Positions 16,311-25,812 of a stretch of DNA of 64,000 bases are shown here, one piece after another. The notes under the pieces were generated by a model, which was not told the origin of the DNA, searched no databases, and was given only the letters and a program-made list of their open reading frames with translations. The DNA is from JAXMAZ01 sp046350115. GTDB lineage: Bacteria; Planctomycetota; Planctomycetia; Gemmatales; Gemmataceae. A program made the translations under genes and the position numbers. The stretch covers positions 124,001 through 188,000 of the forward strand of contig JAXMAZ010000012.1 in NCBI GenBank assembly GCA_046350115.1, read 5' to 3'. Position 1 is the first letter of the stretch. The number at the start of each line of letters is the position of its first letter.

Positions 16311-17888
16311 ATGTCCCGCCGATCGTCCGCGCTGCCCTGTTACCGCCGTCCGACCGCAAACCTGCGCCGTCGGCCGCTCGCCGCCCCTCCCCCGCGAAAG
16401 CGCACGCCGCCGCGGGTCGTGCCGGCCGTGTACGACAACACGTTCACGCTAACGGACGGGATATCCGGCGGGACGGCTACGGTCCGTGTGACGGTGAACG
16501 AGGCGGCCGACGGGCTGTACGACTGGAACTACCACCTGGTCAACGGGTCGGTCGATTACGCCCAGGGGTTCGGCAGTCCGTCACCGATCGGGATCGGGTT
16601 TTTCGGCCTGTTCGTCTACCCGGGAGTGGTCGTCCCGTCGAGCGTCGAGGGGCCGGCCGGGTGGGAGGTGTAGGTCGGGGATACGAACGACGACCCCGGC
16701 ATCATGCGGTGGGTCACGTCCGACGACACCGACACCGCCCTGCCCGGCGAGTACCTCGATTTCTCGTTCCAGGCGGTCCCGGTGGTCGTGGGGCTGACCG
16801 GCGCCCAGATCGCCGACCCGTGGTATGCGTTCGGGGGGAACGCCGGTGGGGTGGCGGTGCCCGGGGCACCCATCACCGTGGACCTCAACATCGCGGGGCT
16901 GGCGGACGCCGTCGAGAACGTGGCGCCGGGCCAGAAGATCCACATCAACGACAACTTCGACGAGCAGCAATCGACGGGCATCCCGTTGGGCGGCGGGCCA
17001 CACACTTTTGCCTCCGACAATCTGGTCAATCCGACAACCGGCAAGCACGTGATCGTCCCCGGCGATCAGGATTTGGCGGACGGAACCCTGTCGCTGGGGC
17101 CGGCAGGCACCCTCGGTACACTCACCTGGACGATCGGCAGCAACGTCAAGGTGTGGTGGCAGGACGCCGGCAACTGGGTGGAGGTGACGAACAAGACTGA
17201 CTTCGCCGCCCCGGACAAGGCTATTTCCCTCAAGATCGAGGGGATCACGCTCGGGGGCGGTTCGGTCAAGGCCCGGTTCACTATCGCCGGCCAGTCGGCG
17301 GACGACCAGGTGCAGTACACGATCTACACCGGGCTGAAGGTGACAGGCGAGCGGTCCCTCCGGAACCAATTCCTGGGACAGATCGGGAGCAGTGGGGCAT
17401 GGAAGCTGACGCAAGACGGGGACTACAACGTCTGGCGGACGGAGGGAACCGTGCCGTCCGACGCTCAGCCCTGGCAACTCACGGTCCGGTCGTATGTGGA
17501 CGAAATCTTCAAGAGCGAGACCCAGACCGCAGTGAAGGCGGTTGTCGACAAGGAGGTTCGCTTCGACCGGTTCGCGACAAGGGAAGTAGACCCCTCAGAC
17601 ATGGCTCGCGGATTCGCGTTCGACACCCGATGGGGGGCGGCCGTTGTCACGCACGCTCTGGTTGAGCAGTACTACCAGCAGGTCAAGGGCGTCACGGACA
17701 TCAGGGATGCGCACGCGAGGGCGTGCGATGCCGAGGCCATGGTGTTTGTCGGTCAAGGCACTCGTACCGAGACCATTACTGTAACCGGTACGATGGCCCA
17801 CTGGGTATTCACATACCAAGGGGTGGTAGTCGAGTTCGATATGGACTACACGGCTCCCACCAACCCGAGCAACTTTCAGAAGAGGTGA
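16311..17888 (+). pseudogene. Unrecognised large protein gene interrupted by an in-frame TAG
   Basis: The frame from ATG 16311 is open to TAG at 16671-16673 and continues in the same frame without another stop to 17888. The protein reads through naturally: PAGWEV, stop, VGDTNDDPGIMRWVTSDDTD. The intact protein would have about 524 further residues plus the stop position. The N-terminus is Arg/Pro-rich. A beta-rich first part follows (NTFTLTDGISGGTATVRVTVN) and then a segment with no recognised motif. The stop could be a nonsense mutation or a base-calling error; programmed readthrough cannot be excluded. It lies 3 bases upstream of the next gene, so the two are probably one unit. I do not know the function. 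Confidence 0.6.
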
Positions 17889-17891
17889 CCG

Positions 17892-18806
17892 ATGGGCGTT
17901 ACTTCTTTAGGCCTGCTAGCAAGCGGCATCATGTCGTGCGGCGTTGCGCCTCCGGATTTTACGCACGACCGGTCGGCCACAACCGCGCGAGTTCGTGCGT
18001 TCTTGATGGAGAAGGACTGCCCTACCCTTCACAAAGTCATAAGTGATTGGAAGTCGCTGGGATTGCTAAGCCGCGTTCGACTAGTCGATGCCCTCACTCC
18101 GCACTTGACCGACCAGACCAAGGTGGGGGTCGCGAACCCTGCAGATTTAATGATTAGCTACCGGTTTAAGACCGGGGAGTTGAAGTTCTACGGGCACGGA
18201 TGGGGGCCGGGCCAAGACTTGTTTCTTGTCGGTGGGAAGGCCGCTTGGGCGATCAACGTGCTGATGGGGCCGGACGGTGAGTCGACTAGTTCGGCTGTCG
18301 GACTACCCGAACTCGACGGCGGGCTGACAAAGGAAGAGTGGGACCGGCGGGCGGGCGTAATCAAACAATACGTCGCACAGTTCCGAGAAATCTCCATCTT
18401 CCTGACCGAGCAAGATTACCCCACTCTGGTTGGGATTCGGGACGGGTGGCGGGGCCGTCCGCTGGCCGACCGACTCCGGCTCATCGAGGCGTTCGAGCCG
18501 CATGTCGATAACTTGACCGAAATTGGCCTGACGAACCACCTGGGCCTGAACATCCCAAGCCGGCTCAAAAGGGGACAGCTTCAGAACGTGCCCCCGTTCA
18601 AGTGGGTCGTGGAACAGGATTTGTTCGTCGCGGCCGGCCGCGCGACATGGGCGGTTGAGACGCTGATGGGCCGCATTGGACAGTCGTTCCCGGTGATGGC
18701 GGCCGACTTGCCGGAGGAAGATCGGGAGAAGACGGCCGCGGCGATTCACCTGGCCGTTGCGGCGTACCTGGCCGGGGTGAAAGCGGCCGCCGCCCCGGCG
18801 AAGTGA
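17892..18806 (+). CDS. Hypothetical protein with internal duplication, possible lipoprotein
   Basis: The predicted protein has 304 residues and I do not recognise it. The N-terminus TSLGLLASGIMSC could be a short lipoprotein signal with Cys16. Residues about 36-126 and 168-260 are related: FLMEKDCPTLHKV against FLTEQDYPTLVGI, then RVRLVDALTPH against RLRLIEAFEPH, KVGVAN against EIGLTN, and QDLFLVGGKAAWAINVLMG against QDLFVAAGRATWAVETLMG. The gene starts 3 bases after the preceding one. Its A+T content is visibly higher in the first two thirds than in its neighbours, which suggests recent acquisition. No function is proposed. Confidence 0.65.
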   Translation: MGVTSLGLLASGIMSCGVAPPDFTHDRSATTARVRAFLMEKDCPTLHKVISDWKSLGLLSRVRLVDALTPHLTDQTKVGVANPADLMISYRFKTGELKFYGHGWGPGQDLFLVGGKAAWAINVLMGPDGESTSSAVGLPELDGGLTKEEWDRRAGVIKQYVAQFREISIFLTEQDYPTLVGIRDGWRGRPLADRLRLIEAFEPHVDNLTEIGLTNHLGLNIPSRLKRGQLQNVPPFKWVVEQDLFVAAGRATWAVETLMGRIGQSFPVMAADLPEEDREKTAAAIHLAVAAYLAGVKAAAAPAK

Positions 18807-18814
18807 CCGAGGCG

Positions 18815-20383
18815 TCACTTCTTGGCCGCCGGCGGGGCGACGGTCAGCCACAGGTCAGAGGTGTCCGCGTCGAAGTCGGCGAGCTTCACCACCACCCGCC
18901 GGCGGGCCGCGTCCTTCGCATCGACGGCGATAATCCGGACCGGGCCGCCCACGCCGGCGGCCTTCGCCTCGAACCGCAGGGTCACGGTCTTCGCGTCCGC
19001 CTTCCCCGTCGGCGCGACGGTCACGCCGGGCGGCAGCCCCTCGACCTCCCACCTCAGGCCGCTGGCGAACCCGTGCCGCGGGTTGAGCGTGACGGCCACG
19101 TCGAGCGGCTGGCCGGGGGTGACGGTCAGTCGGTCGGCGGCGACGGTCGGGGCGAAGTCCGGGGCGACCGGCACCACCCGCAGCCGGAAGGCGGCCTCCG
19201 GCCCGGCCGTGCCGATCAGGTCGCGGACCGACACCCGGACCACCCCGTCGGCGGCGGGCGTCACGGCCGCCTCGCAGTCGCCGTGCAACTGGGCCGGCTC
19301 CGCCTTCGCCAGCTCCTTGCCGCCCGCGTCCGTCACCCGCACCACCGGGGTGAGCGGGGAGCCGAGCGAGGCGGCCGCGACACTGACGGTCAGCGGTTTC
19401 CCCTTGGTCACGGCCACCGGCACGACTGCTGCGGTCGGCACCCGGCCGGTAGCCGTGAACGGCGGGGCGAGCGGTTCGGCCGGCGGCGCCGTCAGATCGA
19501 AGCACGGGTGCGGCTCGCGGGCGACGGCCCCCGTGTTCGCGCAACCGGACGGGGTGACGCGGTCCCGGTCCGCGGCCAGGCGGAAGCGGTCGACCGGCAG
19601 GTTCCAGCCGTGCAGCCGCAGGTCGGCCGGCTTGCCCGCCTCCACGGCGAACGGGGTGACGTGGTCGAGGAACCCGCCGGCGGTCAGGGTCAGCCGGTAC
19701 ACGCAATCGGCCGACCCGAAGTGGCGGATGCTGCTGTCCGGCTGGGCCGGAAAAGCGAACAGCCGCACCAGGTACGTGCCGTCCGCCGGGGCGGGGAAGG
19801 CGAGCAGCGGGTCCAGCCCGCGGCGGTCGTTGTTCTGGGCCAGCACCGTGCCGTCGGCGGCCACGACCTGCAGCACCCCGTCCATCGGCGAGCCGAGCGG
19901 GCGGTTGGCCGACAATGCCGCGACGAGCATCTGCCCCCGCTTCAGCCCGACGGCATACACGTCCACGTCCGCGGACTTGGCCAGCCGGCCATTCACCGTC
20001 ACGGGCAGCGTCATCGGTTGCGGCTTCGCCGGGGTGTCGTTCGGCTCGACCTCGGCCGCCTCCGGGAGCGCGCCGACCACGAACGGCCGGAGCTGGCTGG
20101 CCCCGGCAGGCGTGTGCAGCCGCAGCCAGCAGACGCCGGGCGGGGCGTCGGCGGCGACCGTCACCGTCAGCTTACCCTTCTCTTTCGTTGCGACCGCCGA
20201 CACCGCCTTGTCACTCGACCAGACGCGGGCCGGCCAGTCGTCGAACGTGCCGTTGGCGGCGACCTCGACCGTCGCCCCGGCCCGGCCGCCGGCCGGGAAA
20301 AGGGACGTGACCGCCGGCGGGGCGGCGAGAGCCTGGCCGCAGAGAATGTAGAGGAGGCCGACGGGTGACAGTGCCGGTTTCAT
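18815..20383 (-). CDS. Secreted protein with bacterial pre-peptidase C-terminal (PPC) domain
   Basis: The predicted protein has 522 residues. A signal peptide covers about residues 1-19 (MKPALSPVGLLYILCGQALA). An Ig-like start (VTSLFPAGGRAGATVEVA) follows, and then a PPC-type domain: AAEVEPNDTPAKPQPM, NGRLAKSADVDVYAVGLKRGQ, and DGTYLVRLFAF. Later parts form further beta-sandwich repeats ending KLADFDADTSDLWLTV. Planctomycete genomes often place such proteins next to DUF1501 and DUF1549/DUF1553 genes, as here. The role is probably extracytoplasmic binding. The start at 20383 was chosen for the signal peptide; the upstream frame runs through a repeat. Confidence 0.82.
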   Translation of the reverse strand: MKPALSPVGLLYILCGQALAAPPAVTSLFPAGGRAGATVEVAANGTFDDWPARVWSSDKAVSAVATKEKGKLTVTVAADAPPGVCWLRLHTPAGASQLRPFVVGALPEAAEVEPNDTPAKPQPMTLPVTVNGRLAKSADVDVYAVGLKRGQMLVAALSANRPLGSPMDGVLQVVAADGTVLAQNNDRRGLDPLLAFPAPADGTYLVRLFAFPAQPDSSIRHFGSADCVYRLTLTAGGFLDHVTPFAVEAGKPADLRLHGWNLPVDRFRLAADRDRVTPSGCANTGAVAREPHPCFDLTAPPAEPLAPPFTATGRVPTAAVVPVAVTKGKPLTVSVAAASLGSPLTPVVRVTDAGGKELAKAEPAQLHGDCEAAVTPAADGVVRVSVRDLIGTAGPEAAFRLRVVPVAPDFAPTVAADRLTVTPGQPLDVAVTLNPRHGFASGLRWEVEGLPPGVTVAPTGKADAKTVTLRFEAKAAGVGGPVRIIAVDAKDAARRRVVVKLADFDADTSDLWLTVAPPAAKK

Positions 20384-20430
20384 TCGCCCCTTTCGCGTCA
20401 CTCTCTTCGGCATGCCTGGGCCACGGTTCG

Positions 20431-20614
20431 GAGCCGCGGAGCGGCGGCGGATGCGCAGCCAGGGGCGCCAGCCCCTGGTCCGACCGCACCCCTGGCCGAG
20501 CCCCGAGGGGCGGCAGATGCTGGCATCTGCCGCCCCTCCGGGGCTGGATTCATTTTCCGATCCCACCGCCGGGGCTGGCGCCCCTGGCGGCGCATCGCCG
20601 CCGCTCCGCGGCTC
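20431..20614. repeat. Intergenic inverted repeat, family D
   Basis: Outer arms GAGCCGCGGAGCGGCGG (from 20431) and CCGCCGCTCCGCGGCTC (to 20614) pair almost perfectly. Inside are CCAGGGGCGCCAGCCCCTGG, and GGGGCGGCAGATGC paired with GCATCTGCCGCCCC. The same outer arms with a different interior occur at 52415-52571. Confidence 0.85.
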
Positions 20615-20630
20615 AAAACTCCGACGCCCC

Positions 20631-21944
20631 TTACCCCATCAGTTCGCGGATCGGGGTCGGGTCGCTGACCAGGTGGGCCGGCCGGCCCTGCGGGGTGTAC
20701 AGCAGGGTGTTCGGGTCGATGCCCAGCTTGGTGTACACGGTGGACGCGAAGTTCTCCGGGGAGAGCACCCGCTCGACGGCCGCGAACCCCTTCTTGTCCG
20801 TCGCCCCGACGATCTGCCCGCCGGGGGTGCCGCCGCCGGCGAACAGCACGCTCATGGCGTTCGACCAGTGGTCCCGGCCGGCGTCCTTGTTGATCTGCGG
20901 AGTGCGGCCGAACTCCCCGAGGGCGATTACCAGCGTCCGGTCCAGCCGGCCGCGGTCGGCCAGGTCGCCGATCAGGGCGGCCACCGTCTGGTCCCACTTC
21001 GGCAGCCGGGTCTTGAGCGACTCGAACAGCTTGGTGTGGTGGTCCCAGCCGCCGTCGTACAGGGTGACGAACGGCACCCCGGCCTCGACCAGCCGGCGGG
21101 CCAAGAGCGCCCGCTGGCCGAACGAGTTCCGCCCGTACCGGTCGCGGACGGCGGCCGGCTCCTTGTGGATGTCGAACGCCGCCTGGGCCTCCGCCGACCG
21201 CATCAGTTCGGCCGCCTGCTGGTAGTTGCCGTCCATCGCCACGGCCGGGTCGGCGGCCGTCTTGTCCAGGATCCGCTGGAACCGGTCCGGCTCGGCCCGC
21301 AGGTCGGACCGGTCGGCGAACCGCCCGGCGGTGACGCCGGCCGGCAGGGCCACGTCCCGCACCCGGAAGTTCGGGCTGTTCGGGTCGCCGTCGGCCACGA
21401 ACGGGGCGTACTTGGCGCCCAGGAAGTTCGGCCCGCCGGACCGGGCCATGGTCGGCAGGCTGAAGTACGCCGGTAGTCCGGCCGGGGCCGGCTTCTGGTG
21501 GGCGACCACCGACCCGAGGCTCGGGTGGAAGCTGACGAACGCCCCGCACCCGACCGGGATCCGCGGCGGGGCGCCGGTCATCAGGTAGTGGTTGCCGGCC
21601 CCGTGGTTCCCCTGGTCGTGGCGGACCGACCGGACGACGGCCAGCTTGTCGAACAGGCCGGCCAGCCGGGTCATGTGCTCGGACAGGAACGCCCCGGGGG
21701 TCTTGGTGGCGGCCGTCTTGAACTCGCCCCGGTATTCGGACGGGGCGTCCGGCTTCGGGTCGAACGTCTCGTAGTGGGTCGGCCCGCCGTCCATCCAGAT
21801 GAGGATGCAACTGTCCGCCTGGGCGGTGAGCCGGCCGCCGTCGGACGCCCGCAGGGCGGTGGCCAGCCCGCCGCCGAGCAGGGTGGTCAGCCCGAGCTGG
21901 AGGCAGTCCCGGCGGCTGACCCCTTCGCAGTTGGTTCGGCTCAC
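20631..21944 (-). CDS. DUF1501 domain-containing protein
   Basis: The predicted protein has 437 residues. A twin-arginine signal is near the N-terminus (GVSRRDCLQLGLTTLLGGG), so it is likely exported folded. Family landmarks follow: CILIWMDGGPTHYETFDPKP, MTRLAGLFDKLAVVRSVRHD, GAGNHYLMTG, then ALGEFGRTPQINKDAGRDHW and the C-terminal IDPNTLLYTPQGRP. The fold is related to sulfatases/alkaline phosphatases, but no catalytic role is established. The GTG start at 21944 follows GAGGAGCCTGACC. It lies between the PPC and DUF1549/DUF1553 genes, all on the minus strand, which is the common planctomycete cluster. Confidence 0.92.
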   Translation of the reverse strand: MSRTNCEGVSRRDCLQLGLTTLLGGGLATALRASDGGRLTAQADSCILIWMDGGPTHYETFDPKPDAPSEYRGEFKTAATKTPGAFLSEHMTRLAGLFDKLAVVRSVRHDQGNHGAGNHYLMTGAPPRIPVGCGAFVSFHPSLGSVVAHQKPAPAGLPAYFSLPTMARSGGPNFLGAKYAPFVADGDPNSPNFRVRDVALPAGVTAGRFADRSDLRAEPDRFQRILDKTAADPAVAMDGNYQQAAELMRSAEAQAAFDIHKEPAAVRDRYGRNSFGQRALLARRLVEAGVPFVTLYDGGWDHHTKLFESLKTRLPKWDQTVAALIGDLADRGRLDRTLVIALGEFGRTPQINKDAGRDHWSNAMSVLFAGGGTPGGQIVGATDKKGFAAVERVLSPENFASTVYTKLGIDPNTLLYTPQGRPAHLVSDPTPIRELMG

Positions 21945-21971
21945 GGTCAGGCTCCTCGGCGGTCGGTGCTT

Positions 21972-22266
21972 CGTAGGGTGCGTTGAGGCTCGGCGAAACG
22001 CACCAGCGGGACATCCTCGGTCAGCGGGTTCCGTCACGGCCCGGGCCAGCCCGGGGGGGAGGGCGAGGCTCCTGCCGAGCCGCACCTGCCTCTGGCAACC
22101 GCTACCGCTCCTGCCCGGCAGCTGCCGCCGGTGTGGCCTGTGCCGGTTGCCGGGCAGCTCCCCGGCTCGGCAGGCTGCCCGCCCTCCCCAAGCGGTCGCT
22201 GATAAGCGGGGGTATCGTTGCCGGGCCGGTGCGTTTCGTCGCAAAACCTCCTCGACCCGCCCTACG
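21972..22266. repeat. Nested inverted repeat: family B inside family A
   Basis: The outer ends are family A (CGTAGGGTGCGTTGAGGC on the left; TCGTTGCCGGGCCGGTGCG and CGACCCGCCCTACG on the right). Within, from about 22054 to 22191, is a family-B pair: GGGAGGGCGAGGCTCCTGCC and CGGCTCGGCAGGCTGCCCGC. A third stem (GGCAACCG with CGGTTGCC) lies inside that. The right end touches the last recognisable codons of the DUF1553 gene, and the frame of that gene continues into the repeat. Confidence 0.85.
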
Positions 22267-24458
22267 CAGAACTTCGTCGTCGATGAACACGAACTCCGGG
22301 GTGTTCAGCGCGCCCAGCATCAGGTCTTCGGTGACGGCCCGGCGGTTGGCCCCGGGCTTCTCGAACCGGGCGACGCACGCCGCCGCTCGGCCGCCGTCGG
22401 CGGCCGGCAGTAGGCCAGCAGGTACAGCTCCTCGACGATCTCCGTCGGCGTCTTCTTGCTCGCCGCCAGGGCGGCGGCCCGGCCGGCGTCGGCGGTGATC
22501 TTGGCCGCCACCCCCGGGGCGTTCATCAGGTGCAGCGCCTGTACCACGGTCGTGTCCGTGGTCCGCTCGCACGGCGGGTCCTGGTTCGGGTCCGGGCGGC
22601 CGAAGCTGTCCAGGAACTTCGAGTCGAACCGGACCGTCCACGCCTCCACCGCCCGCGACCCCGGCGGCATCGCGTCGAACCGCTCCGGCACCCCGGTCAC
22701 GTCCGACACCGCGTCCAGCAGCACCTCGGCCCGCAGCCGCTGCCGGTAGTGCCGGGAGTGGTTGCGGGTGTCGCCGACGTTCCGCGGGGTCGGGGCGGAC
22801 GACAGCCCGTACACCCGGCTGGTCGCAATGCTGCGGATCAGCTTTTTGACGTCGTACCCGCTGTCGCGGAAGGACTTGGCCAGGTGGTCGAGCAGCTCGG
22901 GGTTGGTCGGCGGGTTGGTATCCCGCATGTCGTCCACCGGATCGACCAGCCCGCGGCCCATCAGGTCGGCCCACACCCGGTTGGCCATCACCTTGGCGAA
23001 GAACGGGTTGCCCGGGGCGGTCATCCAGTCCACCAGGGCGACCCGCGGGTCGCCCCCGGCCGGCACCGCGACCGCGTCCGCCAGCAGCGGTCGGGGCGGC
23101 AGCACCTCGCCGGTCAGCGGGTGGGACACCTTGCCGGCGTCGGCGACGAACATCACCTCCTCGCCGCCGGAGATCGGGGCCGAGATGCCGACCCCCTTCC
23201 GCCCGATCCGGCCGAAGAACGCGGCGAAGCTGTAGAAGTCCCGCTGGCTCCACCGCTCGGACGGGTGCTGGTGGCACTTGGCGCACTCCAGCCGGACGCC
23301 CAGGAACAACTGGCTGACCATGGTGGCCAGCTCGGCCGGCTCCCGGCGGTCGCGGTAGAACACCGCCGCCCCGTTGGTGAACGTGCTCCCCCGGCTGGTC
23401 AGCAGCTCGCGGACGAACCGGTCGTACGGCACGTTCCGCCGGAACTGGTCGCGGATCCAGGCGTCGTAGTTGAACGTCGCCTTGATGCCGACGTGGTACG
23501 GGTTCGGCCGCAGCAGGTCGGCCCACTTGCTCGCCCAGAAGTCGGCGTACTCCGGCCGGGCGAGTAGGGCGTCGATCAGTTTCGCCCGTTTGGCCGGGTC
23601 GGCGTCCGCCAGAAACACCCGCGTCTCGGCCGGGGTGGGAAGCCGGCCGATGATGTCGAGGTGCGCCCGCCGGTGGAAGGTGGCGTCCGGGGCGGGGGCG
23701 GACGGGGTCAGCCTGAGGCGGCCCAGCTTGTCCCGGACCAGCCGGTCGATCGGGGACGACTCCGGCAGCCCGGCGTAGGCGGCCGGTTCGACTTTCCCCG
23801 GCAGCGGGATGAGGACGTGGCAGACGGCGAACTTGTCCCCGAACCGGGCGGTGACAGCCGCCTCCCCAGCGATGCCGCCGACCCGGACGACGCCGTCCGC
23901 ATCGACCGCCGCGTACCCGCTCTCGTTCGACTGGAAGGTGGCCAGCCGGGTAACATCCTCCCGGCTACCGTCGGTGAACTCGGCCGTCACCCGCAGCGGC
24001 TCCTGGTGTTTGAACCGGGCGACGATCTGCGTCGGGGTGACGGTGACCCGGGCCAGGGCCGGGGCGTCCTTGGCCGCCCGCGGGGTGCCGGCGGTGATCC
24101 ACCGGCGGAGGGTAGCGTACTCGGGGCCGTCGGCCGGCAGTTTCCGCCCGCCGCCGTGGGCCGCCCGCCCGCTCGCCTTTTGGAGCAGCAGGCTGGCGTC
24201 CGGGTCGGCCGGGAACAGCCGCCGGCCGCGGCCCTCCTTGACGATGGCGGCGAAGTCGAAGTCCGGGTCGAACCCGAACAGGGACAGGGCGAACCCGTTC
24301 TGCCCGCGGGCCTTGCCGTGGCACGGGCCGGCGTTGCACCCGGACCGGGTGAGGATCGGCTGGACGTCCCGCTCGAACGTGACCGGCCGGTCCGCGGCGG
24401 CGGTCGGGGCGGACACCAGAAGGACGGCGACGAGGGCCGCGGGGCGAGGGCAGGTCAT
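22267..24458 (-). CDS. DUF1549/DUF1553 secreted protein, frameshifted near the 3' end
   Basis: The start at 24458 gives a signal peptide (PRPAALVAVLLVSAPTAAA). Cytochrome-c-like motifs GCNAGPCHG (Cys41, Cys46, His47) and CAKCH (392-396) are present, with a bacterial Ig-like domain at about 137-210 (VTPTQIVARF ... GEAAVTARF) between them. DUF1549 (DRLVRDKLGRL to the CAKCHQHP region) and DUF1553 (NPFFAKVMANRVWADLMGRG onward) follow. After ERRR, near 22380, one base seems missing. The original frame ends at 22320, but the true C-terminus NRRAVTEDLMLGALNTPEFVF lies in the next frame, which then reads on into the repeat and stops only at 22102. These proteins are typical of planctomycetes, and the haem role is suggested by the motifs, not proven. 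Confidence 0.85.
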
Positions 24459-24558
24459 AGTCCGGCAGGAGAAGAGGCCGGGTGGGGGCAGGTTCCCCAA
24501 GGATAGCCGAGGCCGGGCCGGCTGCCCAGCCAAAAACCGATCGGCGGGACCGGGCACG

Positions 24559-24595
24559 AAAAAACCCCTCGCAAGTCGGTCACTTGCGAGGGGTT
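24559..24595 (-). terminator. Intrinsic terminator after tRNA-Ala
   Basis: Perfect 14-base arms (24563-24576 and 24582-24595) enclose a 5-base loop. On the minus strand the hairpin is followed by a run of six T. It begins 6 bases after the tRNA 3' end. Confidence 0.92.
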
Positions 24596-24600
24596 AGGAG

Positions 24601-24673
24601 TGGAGCGGAAGAGATTTGAACTCTCGACCTCTGCAGTGCGATTGCAGCGCTCTCCCAACTGAGCTACCGCCCC
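24601..24673 (-). tRNA. tRNA-Ala (anticodon CGC)
   Basis: The 73-base minus-strand sequence folds into a full cloverleaf. The acceptor is GGGGCGG/CCGCTCC, the D stem GCTC/GAGC, the anticodon stem CTGCA/TGCAG with loop ATCGCAC (anticodon CGC, codon GCG), and the T stem GAGAG/CTCTT with loop TTCAAAT. The acceptor has the G3-U70 pair that identifies alanine tRNAs. The 3' CCA is not encoded. Confidence 0.96.
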
Positions 24674-24730
24674 GGTTGGGGCATGTTAAAGGCCGGTCCG
24701 GCGGCCGACAAGGGGACTTTCCGGCGGCCG

Positions 24731-25792
24731 TCAGCGCACCCGCGGCAGCTTCTCCCGGAACTGGTCGGCCCGGTCCTTCTCCCCCTGCTTGTCGAACACC
24801 GTCACCAGCCGGCGGATGGCCAGCACCCGCTCGTCCGGCTCCCGGTTGTACACGGTGTCCACCCACAGGAACGCCCACATCGCCTCCCGGGTCTGGCCGT
24901 GGGCCAGCAGCGCCTCGCCGAGCAGCCCGTAGCCGACCGCCTTCGCCCCCGGGCCGGCCGCGTCCACGGCTTTCTGCAGGTCGGCCAGTTGGGCCGGCTT
25001 CGCCCCGCTGGACGGCTCACCGGGCTTGGGCAGCGGCACCCGGGCGGCGGCCGTCACCACCGCCAGCTTGTCCTTCGCCCCGGTCGGCAGACTCGGATCA
25101 GCGGCCAGCTTGGCCAGCACCCCGTCCGCCTCCAGCGACCGCCGGCCGCGGATGAGAGCAGCGGCTTCGGCCAGCCGGGCGTCGGCCCGCAGGTCGGCCG
25201 GCAGGTCGGGGACGGTTGCCAATTCGCCGAGCACCTTGGCCGCCGACTCGAAGTCGTCCGCCTCGGCGTACAGCCGGGCGGCGGTGCGGGCGGCCGGCCA
25301 CGCCTCCCAGCTCTTCTTCGCGGTGCGGAACACCCCGGCCAGCCGGTCGGCGGCCAGCTTCGCCTCGGCGGTGAACTCGTCCCCGGTCTTGGCGTCCACC
25401 ACTTTGGCCGCCCACACCGCCTCGCGAAACGCCAGATACCGGCGGGTCTTCTCCCCGGCCTGCGAGCCAACCTTCTTGAGTAACGCCCCGAACGCGGCGG
25501 CCGCCTTGGCCGGGTCGCGGCCGTCCTCGAACACCTGCACGGTTGACAGGTCGGCCTTGGTCAGCCCGGGGAGGGAGCCGTAGTCGATGCGGACCACCTC
25601 GGGCGGGGAGAGCGCCTCCTTCGCCTTGCCGCCGACCAGCAGTTGCACGCCGGCTGCGGACTCCTTCACCTCAGCGTCGGCGGTGACGAGCTTGCCGTCC
25701 TTGCCCCGGTAGACGACGCGGTCCACCCCGCCGGACTGGGCGATCGCCACCGTTGGGGCGAGGAGCAGGAGGAAGAGCAGCGGGCGGGGCAT
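24731..25792 (-). CDS. Secreted hypothetical protein with helical repeats
   Basis: The predicted protein has 353 residues. A clear signal peptide is at the N-terminus (MPRPLLFLLLLAPTVAIAQ), which fixes the start at 25792. An N-terminal part (GGVDRVVYRGKDGKLVTADAEVKES) is followed by an Ala-rich all-helical region with TPR-like spacing (AARLYAEADDFESAAKVLGEL; GLLGEALLAHGQTREAMWAFLWVDTV) and the end RRLVTVFDKQGEKDRADQF. It is probably a periplasmic scaffold. It lies directly downstream of another large secreted repeat protein (26113-29589) on the same strand, so they may act together. No enzyme motif is seen. Confidence 0.75.
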   Translation of the reverse strand: MPRPLLFLLLLAPTVAIAQSGGVDRVVYRGKDGKLVTADAEVKESAAGVQLLVGGKAKEALSPPEVVRIDYGSLPGLTKADLSTVQVFEDGRDPAKAAAAFGALLKKVGSQAGEKTRRYLAFREAVWAAKVVDAKTGDEFTAEAKLAADRLAGVFRTAKKSWEAWPAARTAARLYAEADDFESAAKVLGELATVPDLPADLRADARLAEAAALIRGRRSLEADGVLAKLAADPSLPTGAKDKLAVVTAAARVPLPKPGEPSSGAKPAQLADLQKAVDAAGPGAKAVGYGLLGEALLAHGQTREAMWAFLWVDTVYNREPDERVLAIRRLVTVFDKQGEKDRADQFREKLPRVR

Positions 25793-25812
25793 CGGCGGCT
25801 CCGGTCGGTTCA

